Shown piece after piece: positions 7,218 through 14,664 of a DNA stretch of 16,212 nucleotides. Each line of letters begins with the position of its first letter. Position 1 is the stretch's first letter. Both the position numbers and the translations under genes were made by a program. Origin of the DNA: CAYOLL01 sp964404765 [NCBI: uncultured Gemmatimonadota bacterium] (lineage in GTDB: Bacteria; 4572-55); assembly GCA_964404765.1 (NCBI GenBank), contig CAYOLL010000140.1, positions 1 through 16,212 on the forward strand. The letters are read 5' to 3'. A model generated the notes under the pieces. It saw only the letters and a list, made by a program, of their open reading frames with translations, was not told where the DNA came from and ran no database searches.

Positions 7218-8654
7218 ATGAAAACTGAGATTAATCGTCGCCGCGCCAAGATTGTCTGCACCCTTGGGCCCAGTTCCACGACCAAAGAGCAGATTATGGC
7301 GCTGGCTAAAGCCGGCATGGATGTCGCGCGGCTTAATTTTTCGCACGGCAGCCACGAACATCATCAAGCTTTGATCCGTACGATTCGTGAAATTTCCAAA
7401 GAATTGGACCGCCCGCTGGCCATTTTACAAGATTTACAAGGCCCAAAAATTCGAATCCAGACGTTTGAAAAAGGTCAGATCGATCTACCGACAGGCGCAA
7501 AATTCACTTTGACCACCCGCGCGATCGTCGGCAATGAGCAAATCGTTTCGGTTTCTTATCCGGGATTCGTCAATGATGTAAAAAAAGACGGAGTCGTTTT
7601 GTTAGATGACGGCCTTTTTAAATTAATTGTAGAAGAAATTGTTGGACAGGACGTGCATTGCCGGGTCGAATTTGGCGGAATTTTAAAAGATAAAAAAGGC
7701 CTGAACTTACCCGACGCCATCTTATCCATTGAAGCGTTAAGTGAAAAAGATATTGCCGATCTTCATTTTGGTCTGGCGAATGGCGTCGATCTGATTGCCC
7801 AATCGTTTGTGCAAAAACCGGAAGATGTGCTGGCTTTAAAAAAACTAATCAAAGACGCCGGCCATGACACGCCGGTGATTGCCAAAATCGAAAAGCCGCA
7901 GGCCGTGGACGCGATTGAGGAGATTTCGGACATTGCCGATGCGATCATGGTCGCGCGTGGTGATCTGGGTGTGGAGTGTCCGGTGGAGCACGTGCCGCTC
8001 ATGCAGAAGAAAATCATCGCCGTCTGTAACCAAAAAGGCACGCCGGTCATTACGGCCACCCAAATGCTGGAGTCCATGATTAAGAATCCGCGTCCCACCC
8101 GAGCCGAGGCCACCGATGTGGCCAATGCCATTCTGGACGGCACCGACGCGGTCATGCTCTCCGGCGAAACTGCGTCAGGCGCGTTTCCGGTACAAGCCGT
8201 CGAAACAATGGTGCGCATTATCGAAATGACGGAGAAAAACCAGGAAGTGAAGTGGGCATTGCGGCGGCGCAAAGCCGGTGAGACCTATCCCATCGCCTAT
8301 GCCATTGGCTACTCCGCTTGTCACAGCGTGGATCTGGTCAATGGCGCGGCAATTGTAGCTTTTTCACAAACCGGCTCCATTGCCCGGATGATTGCCCGTT
8401 TTCGGCCCACGCGTCCGATCATTGCCATTACCCATCGCGAAGCGACTTATAATCGTCTGGCCTTGGTCTGGGGTGTCCGCGCCTTGCGGGTGGACCTCTT
8501 CGACACATCGGTCGACGAGACCGTCACCCATGTCATCGAGCTCTTGAAAAAGCGCGGCGTAGTTGAGTCCGGCGACACATTGATTTTCACTGCCGGTGTT
8601 CCGTTCGAGAATCGCTCGCCCACGAACATGATTCGGCTGGAGAAAGTGGCGTGA
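7218..8654 (+). CDS. pyk: Pyruvate kinase
   Basis: Cytoplasmic enzyme of lower glycolysis that transfers phosphate from phosphoenolpyruvate to ADP, giving pyruvate and ATP. All 478 residues align with the usual bacterial enzyme of about 470-480 without the extra C-terminal PEP-utiliser domain. Visible motifs: AKIVCTLGPSS (10-20); ARLNFSHGSHE with R38, N40 and S42 for substrate and K+ binding; LQDLQGPKIR; the signature IAKIEKP with catalytic K223 and metal ligand E225; MVARGDLGVE with D249; TATQMLESM with T281; and LSGETASG. The A, B and C domains are all present, with no frameshift or missing catalytic residue. It is probably cotranscribed with the FAH-family gene 42 bp upstream. A short hairpin just after the stop (8656-8669) lacks a T tract. 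Confidence 0.97.
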   Translation: MKTEINRRRAKIVCTLGPSSTTKEQIMALAKAGMDVARLNFSHGSHEHHQALIRTIREISKELDRPLAILQDLQGPKIRIQTFEKGQIDLPTGAKFTLTTRAIVGNEQIVSVSYPGFVNDVKKDGVVLLDDGLFKLIVEEIVGQDVHCRVEFGGILKDKKGLNLPDAILSIEALSEKDIADLHFGLANGVDLIAQSFVQKPEDVLALKKLIKDAGHDTPVIAKIEKPQAVDAIEEISDIADAIMVARGDLGVECPVEHVPLMQKKIIAVCNQKGTPVITATQMLESMIKNPRPTRAEATDVANAILDGTDAVMLSGETASGAFPVQAVETMVRIIEMTEKNQEVKWALRRRKAGETYPIAYAIGYSACHSVDLVNGAAIVAFSQTGSIARMIARFRPTRPIIAITHREATYNRLALVWGVRALRVDLFDTSVDETVTHVIELLKKRGVVESGDTLIFTAGVPFENRSPTNMIRLEKVA

Positions 8655-8655
8655 T

Positions 8656-8669
8656 TGCTGACCGCAGCA
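8656..8669 (+). other. Small hairpin downstream of pyk
   Basis: TGCTG-accg-CAGCA forms a 5-bp stem one base after the pyk stop codon. An outer pair, AGAAAGT (8641-8647) with ACTTTCT (8680-8686), could close a larger stem around it. No run of T follows, so it is not a standard intrinsic terminator. It may only stabilise the 3' end. Confidence 0.25.
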
Positions 8670-8716
8670 GGATCAGGAAACTTTCTGCATATAGCGTGGT
8701 ATGCCGGTTTATTCGA

Positions 8717-8738
8717 AAAGAATTCTTTCAGAATATTC
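8717..8738. promoter_or_regulatory. Paired palindromes upstream of the OsmC gene, candidate operator
   Basis: AAAGAATTCTTT (8717-8728) is a perfect 12-bp palindrome and GAATATTC (8731-8738) a perfect 8-bp palindrome. AGAAT recurs at 8719 and 8730, 11 bp apart, about one helical turn. They lie about 70-90 bp before the osmC-like start. I could not place confident -35/-10 boxes around them. Confidence 0.35.
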
Positions 8739-8808
8739 AGCGTGACAATTTAGTAGCTTTCCTTAACGTAATGACATTAAAATTCCATTAATAAAAAAGG
8801 ATCAATCT

Positions 8809-9243
8809 ATGACAACAGCAAAAGTCACCTGGACTGAAAAAATGCAATTTGTCGGACATGGCGAATCCAACCATGCCATCGTTCTGGATGCGGCGGATGA
8901 TGTGGGCGGACAGGGTACCGGGGCTCGGCCGTACGAGCTTTTTCTGGTCGGATTAGCCGGGTGTTCGGCGATGGACACTATCTCAATTTTACAAAAAAAG
9001 CGCCAGAATGTGCTGCATTTCGAAGTTTCAGTAAACGCCGAGAGAGCTGACGAGCATCCTAAAGTATATACCAAAATTCATCTTAAATACCGCCTGGAAG
9101 GACACGGAATTAACCAGGAAGCCGTTCGGCGTGCGGTTGAATTGTCACAAGCCAAATACTGCGCGGCGTATGCCACTCTGTCCAAAGCAATAGAAATTTC
9201 TCATAGCTTCGAAATTGTCGAGTCAATACCATCGCCCGCATAA
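8809..9243 (+). CDS. OsmC family protein (thiol peroxidase-like)
   Basis: A 144-residue protein of the OsmC/Ohr superfamily, which reduces organic or fatty-acid hydroperoxides with a Cys pair in the cytoplasm. Key residues are present: E43 in ARPYELFLVGLAGC, the peroxidatic C52 in GLAGCSAMD, and the resolving C118 in SQAKYCAAYATL. The helix-sheet spacing (about 66 residues between the cysteines) and length fit the YhfA-like/general OsmC branch better than Ohr proper. The start ATG follows AGGA eight bases upstream. The TlpA-like thiol-disulfide lipoprotein comes 45 bp later on the same strand, so a thiol or oxidative stress unit is plausible. The physiological substrate is not determined by sequence. 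Confidence 0.92.
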   Translation: MTTAKVTWTEKMQFVGHGESNHAIVLDAADDVGGQGTGARPYELFLVGLAGCSAMDTISILQKKRQNVLHFEVSVNAERADEHPKVYTKIHLKYRLEGHGINQEAVRRAVELSQAKYCAAYATLSKAIEISHSFEIVESIPSPA

Positions 9244-9288
9244 GTTTAAATAATCTTTCTCACATTTATCGGCAAGGAAAAAAACGCC

Positions 9289-9912
9289 ATGAATAACGTA
9301 TCTTTCGCATTACGCCTGACTACTTTGGCTTTAGCTATTGGAATTGGGCAGTCAGCTTGCCAAAAATCCGACCCAAATAATACCGGTCAAGGCCCCCAAC
9401 CCGTTCCCATGCAACAGGTTGGCCAAACCAAATTAGCCCCTTCGCACGAAAGCGCGGCGCCGGCAACAACAACGCCCGGCAGCAAAAAAATTGATTTTGT
9501 ATTAAAAGATTTGGATGGAAAGGATTTGAAATTTGCCGACTACGCCGGCAAAGTTGTTATTGTCGATTTTTGGGCAACCTGGTGCGGCCCATGTGTCAAG
9601 GAGATTCCGGAATTTGTTGAATTACAAAAAGAATATGGCGCCAAGGGCTTCCAGATGATCGGTATTTCTGTCGATCAGCAAGGGCCGGATGTTGTTAGAA
9701 AATTTATCGCTGAAAAAGGCGTCAATTACATTAACGCCATGGTAACGCCTGAAGTTGCCAGTCTATTTCAGGCTTATGACGGTCAGCCGATCAACGGGAT
9801 TCCGACCACCTATATTATCAATCAAAAAGGCGAGATTCATAAAAAACTGGTTGGAATGCGCGAAAAATCCGAGTTTGAAGCTGAAATTAAAGCCCTGCTT
9901 TCAGCCAGTTAA
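9289..9912 (+). CDS. TlpA/ResA-like thiol-disulfide oxidoreductase, probable lipoprotein
   Basis: A 207-residue exported thioredoxin-fold protein. The N-terminal hydrophobic segment ends at QSAC24, a weak lipobox (Gln instead of Leu at -3), and a Pro/Gln/Ser/Thr-rich linker to about residue 65 follows, as in tethered lipoproteins. The AhpC-TSA/redoxin domain spans about 66-205, with the active site WATWCGPC (C99, C102) and the cis-proline P172 in NGIPTTYII. The family reduces periplasmic disulfides, for example during cytochrome c maturation; no cytochrome or ccd gene is nearby to confirm this. AGGA lies 11 bases before ATG. It faces the minus-strand TPR gene with only 28 bp between their stop codons, a gap that contains CGATATT twice in tandem and no evident terminator. 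Confidence 0.9.
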   Translation: MNNVSFALRLTTLALAIGIGQSACQKSDPNNTGQGPQPVPMQQVGQTKLAPSHESAAPATTTPGSKKIDFVLKDLDGKDLKFADYAGKVVIVDFWATWCGPCVKEIPEFVELQKEYGAKGFQMIGISVDQQGPDVVRKFIAEKGVNYINAMVTPEVASLFQAYDGQPINGIPTTYIINQKGEIHKKLVGMREKSEFEAEIKALLSAS

Positions 9913-9940
9913 ACCACTACTACGATATTCGATATTCAAC

Positions 9941-11197
9941 CTAACGCTGTTCAACTTCCCGAATCATTTCGCGCAATTGGGTATTTTCCGGTTCTAACTG
10001 CAGCGCGCGCCGCCAGGATTTCAGGGCATTATTATAGTCGCCCAATTTAAAATAAATTGAGCCAAGCCTGGTATGGGCCATCGTCAAATTTGGTGTCAGT
10101 GCAATCGCTTGCTCACACTCTTTTTTGGCCAGATCGAATTTGTTCTCATAAAAATAGATGAAGGAGTTATTCAGATAATTCACACTCCGATTTAAACGGG
10201 CATAATCAATCTGCGGTGTTTGCGGACGACTCTCCAATTCTTTAATTCGCTCTTTTAACCGATAAAGCTCAGCCTCAGAAGCTACGTACTGCTGAAAACG
10301 CTCGTCATCCTCGTCCATCGCTTCCCGCAATCGGGCAATCTGTTGCTGGCGATGTTGTAAATCGGCATCAGCATCTTCTAATTCTTTAAGACACTCCTCC
10401 AGTTGAAAACGCAGCCGCTCCGCCTGTCGTTCAACACGGCTGGTCTTACGTTGCGGCGCCAGTGGCGCTTGATAGCTCAACCCGATATGCAGCGCTGTGG
10501 CATCTTCAAATGTATTTTCGGACTTGCCAAGATGGTCCAGACCGCGAACGCCGGCGACCAAGGCAACTTCGTGCCAGGGCTGCGCCCACAAACCGGCGTA
10601 CGCGCTGCGGCCATCAAATTCCAGGGACAAACGCAACGGACCCATTTTCTGTTGCAAACCGGCAAAAACGCCTTGCATATCTTCGGCCAGGCCGTTGTCA
10701 TCACTCTTAAAGTAGCCATTGCCCAAACCTATAATAAAGCGGGTTGGCTGGCGTTTGCTCAGCCAAAAAGTTTTCCCGACTACACCATAAGCCGAAGCTG
10801 AGGATTCCGTTTCAGTCGGGATGCCCAGACCGGCCACATATTTTTCGCGATCCGATAACTGGCGGACACCGAACGCTAAATCCGGTATGTACTTTTTCTC
10901 GCGCAGAGCTTGAAAAGCAATAGCATAGCCAACCCCATCCGTCGTTACGGCGGCATTGTAAACATCCAAACCAATTTCTAAATAATCTGCCAGCCCAAAC
11001 CGTAAGCGCATGTTGCTGGCCTGCTGCCACTTACCGGTTGTATCACGAAAAGCCAGCCAATCTCCGCCAAGCTCAAAGTTCAGGTGTGGCACGACCACAG
11101 CTTCCGGGATTGCCAGCGTCGTAAAGCTTTTAGCTAAGCCCGGACAAGGCTGGACAATACAGATTAAAACCACAATAGCCAAGATGAACATTTGCAT
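9941..11197 (-). CDS. Predicted outer-membrane beta-barrel protein with coiled coil and C-terminal TPRs
   Basis: A 418-residue exported protein with three parts. There is a signal peptide (about 1-23, hydrophobic, ending GLA). Residues ~25-250 alternate Gly and aromatic residues in short beta-like stretches ('LRFGLADYLEIGLDVYNA', 'FIIGLGNGYF') and look like a small outer-membrane barrel. Residues ~252-323 are a charged Glu/Arg/Leu coiled coil. Residues ~342-408 are two TPR units ('KFDLAKKECEQAIALTP', 'LGDYNNALKSWRRALQLEP'). The barrel family is not recognised by name. The coiled coil and TPRs would project into the periplasm and could tether partners or contact peptidoglycan. GAGGA lies four bases before the ATG at 11197; the second Met (start at 11191) is an alternative with a 10-base spacing. 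A candidate promoter is at 11276-11304. Confidence 0.75.
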   Translation of the reverse strand: MQMFILAIVVLICIVQPCPGLAKSFTTLAIPEAVVVPHLNFELGGDWLAFRDTTGKWQQASNMRLRFGLADYLEIGLDVYNAAVTTDGVGYAIAFQALREKKYIPDLAFGVRQLSDREKYVAGLGIPTETESSASAYGVVGKTFWLSKRQPTRFIIGLGNGYFKSDDNGLAEDMQGVFAGLQQKMGPLRLSLEFDGRSAYAGLWAQPWHEVALVAGVRGLDHLGKSENTFEDATALHIGLSYQAPLAPQRKTSRVERQAERLRFQLEECLKELEDADADLQHRQQQIARLREAMDEDDERFQQYVASEAELYRLKERIKELESRPQTPQIDYARLNRSVNYLNNSFIYFYENKFDLAKKECEQAIALTPNLTMAHTRLGSIYFKLGDYNNALKSWRRALQLEPENTQLREMIREVEQR

Positions 11198-11275
11198 TTT
11201 TTCCTCGTCTTAAATTAGCGTAGCGCACATCGAAAACGGTTTGTGTAGACTGGCATACTCCTACCGTCCACATTT

Positions 11276-11304
11276 ACTTTAGCAGAGGTTCCATACTTTA
11301 TCAA
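11276..11304 (-). promoter_or_regulatory. Candidate sigma70-like promoter for the barrel/TPR gene
   Basis: Read on the complement: TTGATA (11299-11304), a 17-bp spacer, then TAAAGT (11276-11281), about 80 bp before the start codon. The -35 is 5/6 and the -10 is 4/6 to consensus. An ATCAA-C-TTGAT palindrome overlaps the -35. Confidence 0.4.
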
Positions 11305-11402
11305 CTTGATTTTTGATGTAAAAGACTTAAATTGCAAAGAAGATGTGTTAAATTTTTAGCCTTTTTATAAAATTACCGTCTGACATTTGTGCTTGTACAA
11401 TA

Positions 11403-11454
11403 ACGCGCCTGCTCTCTACCTACTCGGCGGTTAAAAATTTGCGGTTTGGCGCGT
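11403..11454 (+). repeat. GC-rich inverted repeat upstream of the WD40-cyclase gene
   Basis: ACGCGCC (11403-11409) and GGCGCGT (11448-11454) are perfect 7-bp arms around a 38-bp loop that itself carries GCGGTT twice (11427, 11441). If transcribed this could be a structured leader; otherwise it is a wide-spaced operator. No T tract follows. Confidence 0.3.
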
Positions 11455-11548
11455 GATGTAATACAGATAGGTATAGGAGTACGTCCAGTTTTCTGCAACG
11501 TTCTTTTCGGAATGTAGGCTGGGCCAAAACGCGGATTGCGGAGTTGCT

Positions 11549-14500
11549 ATGACCGAACACGAAAATATAAAAAACAGACCTAAAGGCTTCAACTTACATT
11601 GGGCCAATTGGGAACATCAAGCCATCGTCACGCGCATGGCCTGGTCGAATGACGGGCGTTATTTAGCCGTGCCGGACAACAGCGGCGTTATTCAAATTTG
11701 GGATGTAGAAAGCGGACAGGTTTATAAAGCGTTTGGCAAGGGCGCAGAAAAAATTACCAGCGTAACCTGGTCACTCGACGACCACCTTCTTTTTTGCGCG
11801 ACCGATACCGGCACCGTTAAAGTCTGGGATGTTAAATACGAGCAGATGGTGAAAACCATGCGAGGTTATGCCGGAGTAATTCATGAAATATGCCATGCCC
11901 CAAAGGGTAGAACCATTGCCTTTGGCGCCGACGAAGGCGTTCGTTTTATTGATTACGAAGCCGATATCGCCCGCTTTACGCCGCGGATTCGTCGCGCCAG
12001 CACGGAGTATGACCTGCCGAATGTGCAAAGTATCGCCTGGTCACCTGACGGCTTACAACTTATCTCCTTTGCCAAGCGCCAGCCATCCCTCCAGCTATGG
12101 GACGCCACCACCGGTAAAATCACCGAACTCTTTCAAAGCTCCATCGGATTTGTCAACCGCCTGGCCTGGTCGCCGGATGGACGGACGGTAGCCGTTGCCG
12201 GGTTAGACTTTACCATTCGGATTTGGGATGTAAAAGCCGGCCATGAAACAACGATTTTAGAAAATCACACCAAAATTGTAACCGCGCTGTCCTTTTCGCA
12301 AGGCGGGCAATTACTGGCGTCGAAAGGCTATGACGATACCGTGCGGATTTGGCGCTGCGATACCTGGGAAATGGTCGGCCTGATTGAAGAATCTTCCTCC
12401 ACGGAGTGGTTGCCGGGCGTATTATTTAACCCAAAGCGGTCGGTTATGGCCAGCACCAGCGCTTTAGATACTGCCGTGCGAATTTGGGATGTTGAGGCAA
12501 CACTCATTCTGGAGACAAAAGGTAGCTCGGTTCTTTATACCAATGCGAAAGTTGTCCTTCTCGGCGATACCGGCGTAGGGAAGTCCGGCTTGAGCTTAGT
12601 CCTGACTGGAAATCAATTTACAGCCACGGAATCGACCCATGGACGGCGTGTCTGGCTGTTAGACAGCGAAAAAGTTAAAGTCAATGAAAATCAGGAAGAA
12701 ACACGTGAGATCATGCTATGGGATATGGCCGGGCAGCCCGGCTACCGCCTGATCAACCAATTGCACTTGCACGAAGTGGCCGTAGCGCTGGTGGTGTTTG
12801 ATTCGCGGAACGAGCTGGACCCGTTTGCCGGTGTCCGTCACTGGGTGCGCGCTTTAAATCAAGCCCGATTTAGTCGCAGCAGCGATTTCGTGCCCATTCG
12901 CAAATTTTTAGTAGCGGCGCGGGCGGATCGCGGTGGTATTGGCGTCAGCAAAGGCCGCTTTGACTCCCTGATTGAAGAATTTGGATTTGACGCCTATTAC
13001 GAGACCAGTTCCCGCGAAGGCTGGAACGTCAAAGAGTTGGGCGATGCCATCCGTAAAGCCATCAACTGGCAAGCTTTGCCGCGCATCAGTTCCACCGAGT
13101 TATTCCGTCAGATCAAACGCTTTATCCTGTCCGAAAAAGAAGCCGGCCGCATCATCGTCACCGAGCATGAATTGTTTGGTCGTTTTATGGGTCGCGATTT
13201 AGTGCCGGCCGGAATTGAGCAGTTACGGGAGCAATTTACAGCCTGTCTCGGTCGGGTAGAGTCGCAGGGCATGGTGCGGCGTCTGACCTTCGGCAATCTG
13301 GTTGTGCTCCAGCCGGAGCTAATGGATGCCTATGCTTCGGCGTTAGTGCATGAGGCAAAAGCCGAGCCGGACGGATTAGGCTTTATCCTGGAAGAAAAAG
13401 CGCGCAATGGCGAATTTCGAATTTCACATGACGAGCGTGTTCAGAGCAAACAGCAAGAGCGCTTGTTAATTACCGCCGTTATCGAAGATTTACTGCGACA
13501 CGAAATTGCGCTGCGGCAGCCGTCGGAAAAAGGCAACCTGATCGTATTTCCATCCCAATTGACCCGCGAGTGGCCGTACACGCCTGACGCCAGCGGCACC
13601 GAGGTCATTTTTGACTTTGAAGGGCCGGTTATGAATGTTTACTCGACCCTGGCGGTGCGTTTATGCAACACCGGCGTATTTGACAAGCGCGATATGTGGC
13701 GCAATGCCGCGGTCTATCTGGCCAAAACCGGCGGTGTTTGCGGCATGTACATGAATGATTTCGATGAAGGCCGGGCGGTGCTGACCCTGTTTTTTAACAA
13801 TGACACTGCCGAAGAATCCCGCGAACAGTTTGAAACCTACGTTCACAGCCATCTATTACGCCGGGCCAATGCTCCCAGCATAAAACGACGACGATTGGTT
13901 GTATGCCCGCAATGCAGCGAAATTTTTACGGATAAACAGGTACAAAAGCGTAAGGAACGCGGTTTCGAGTTCCTTAACTGCTGTGTTTGCGATCAAAAAA
14001 TATCATTGGTTGAGATCGAGCGCCAGCGTACGGACGACCAATCCGTCATATTGCGTAAAATGGATAGCCTGGCCGATTCCCGCCGCGACTTTGAGGCGGA
14101 TATGATGTCGGCTTCCGCCGAAGTACAGACCATGGACTTTAAGTCATGGGTCGGCTCCACTCAGGCCACCTTATCAATCGTTTTCACCGACATTGTCGGC
14201 TCTACGCGGCTTGGCTTTGAGCTGGGCAGTGAGGAGATGGAAAAAGTGCGTCTGGCGCACTTTCGTAAAGGCCGCGAGTTGATTAAAAAATACCGTGGCT
14301 ATGAAATCAAAACAATTGGCGATGCCTTTATGATCGCGTTCCATTCCGCTACGGATGCGCTGGATTTTGCGCTGGCCTGCTATAAGGAAACCGGTCATCC
14401 GGCGATCAAAGTGCGGTTTGGGATGCATGTGGGACAGGCGCGGGTGGAAGGGCAGGACATCTTCGGCACCACAGTCAATTTTGCTGCGCGTGTGGTCGGT

Positions 14501-14662
14501 TTAATTAAGGGCGCAGAAATCTGGGTCAGCGGGCGGATGAAGAGCGATATCGAAGAGAAGAATGACCCGCATCACGCCAGGATTGAATGGGAAATGCATG
14601 AAGATTGTGAGCTAAAAGGCTTTCCGTTGCGTTATACCTTGTGGTCGGTCAAGAATATTTAA
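11549..14662 (+). CDS. WD40 propeller-Roc GTPase-COR-like-zinc ribbon-class III adenylyl cyclase fusion
   Basis: A 1037-residue soluble multidomain signalling protein with no signal peptide or membrane helix. Residues ~22-325 hold seven WD40 blades (for example MAWSNDGRYLAV...IQIWDV), one full propeller. Residues ~330-500 are a Roc/Ras-like GTPase: P-loop GDTGVGKS (339-346), G3 DMAGQ (392-396), a divergent G4 ARAD ending in D460, and a G5-like ETSSREG. Residues ~505-775 resemble a COR domain (LVVLQPELMDAY, VFPSQL, the FEGPVMNVYSTL region). A zinc ribbon follows: C786-x-x-C789 and C811-x-x-C814. Residues ~870-1035 are a class III cyclase: metal ligands D881 and D925, adenine-selecting K921 and D970, transition-state N977 and R981. 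All are intact, so cAMP is the predicted product. I infer ligand binding by WD40, a GTP switch, then cyclase output. GGAG lies five bases before ATG. It stands alone after a 351-bp gap, and mltG converges 2 bp downstream. Confidence 0.93.
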   Translation: MTEHENIKNRPKGFNLHWANWEHQAIVTRMAWSNDGRYLAVPDNSGVIQIWDVESGQVYKAFGKGAEKITSVTWSLDDHLLFCATDTGTVKVWDVKYEQMVKTMRGYAGVIHEICHAPKGRTIAFGADEGVRFIDYEADIARFTPRIRRASTEYDLPNVQSIAWSPDGLQLISFAKRQPSLQLWDATTGKITELFQSSIGFVNRLAWSPDGRTVAVAGLDFTIRIWDVKAGHETTILENHTKIVTALSFSQGGQLLASKGYDDTVRIWRCDTWEMVGLIEESSSTEWLPGVLFNPKRSVMASTSALDTAVRIWDVEATLILETKGSSVLYTNAKVVLLGDTGVGKSGLSLVLTGNQFTATESTHGRRVWLLDSEKVKVNENQEETREIMLWDMAGQPGYRLINQLHLHEVAVALVVFDSRNELDPFAGVRHWVRALNQARFSRSSDFVPIRKFLVAARADRGGIGVSKGRFDSLIEEFGFDAYYETSSREGWNVKELGDAIRKAINWQALPRISSTELFRQIKRFILSEKEAGRIIVTEHELFGRFMGRDLVPAGIEQLREQFTACLGRVESQGMVRRLTFGNLVVLQPELMDAYASALVHEAKAEPDGLGFILEEKARNGEFRISHDERVQSKQQERLLITAVIEDLLRHEIALRQPSEKGNLIVFPSQLTREWPYTPDASGTEVIFDFEGPVMNVYSTLAVRLCNTGVFDKRDMWRNAAVYLAKTGGVCGMYMNDFDEGRAVLTLFFNNDTAEESREQFETYVHSHLLRRANAPSIKRRRLVVCPQCSEIFTDKQVQKRKERGFEFLNCCVCDQKISLVEIERQRTDDQSVILRKMDSLADSRRDFEADMMSASAEVQTMDFKSWVGSTQATLSIVFTDIVGSTRLGFELGSEEMEKVRLAHFRKGRELIKKYRGYEIKTIGDAFMIAFHSATDALDFALACYKETGHPAIKVRFGMHVGQARVEGQDIFGTTVNFAARVVGLIKGAEIWVSGRMKSDIEEKNDPHHARIEWEMHEDCELKGFPLRYTLWSVKNI

Positions 14663-14664
14663 CT

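Larger units (their letters stand above)
11198..11548. other. 351-bp divergent intergenic region
   Basis: No credible gene is seen here. It separates the minus-strand TPR/barrel gene from the plus-strand WD40-cyclase gene and is the longest non-coding stretch in the window. It holds a candidate minus-strand promoter (11276-11304), an ATCAA-C-TTGAT palindrome (11300-11310), and a GC-rich inverted repeat, ACGCGCC/GGCGCGT (11403-11409 and 11448-11454), about 95-145 nt before the cyclase start. A GGAG five bases before ATG 11549 serves as its ribosome-binding site. I found no convincing plus-strand -35/-10 pair. Confidence 0.6.

Noticed and set aside
7763-8272. Antisense 169-codon frame inside pyk
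   Set aside because: It lies wholly opposite a clear pyruvate kinase, is low in complexity and has no recognisable domain; its length follows from the biased codon use of pyk.
8656-8686. Intrinsic terminator after pyk
   Set aside because: The stem is only 5 bp and no T run follows.
11549-14662. Pycsar or CBASS anti-phage system
   Set aside because: The cyclase is class III like Pycsar, but no membrane, TIR or other effector gene is adjacent, and the large WD40-GTPase front end is not the Pycsar layout.
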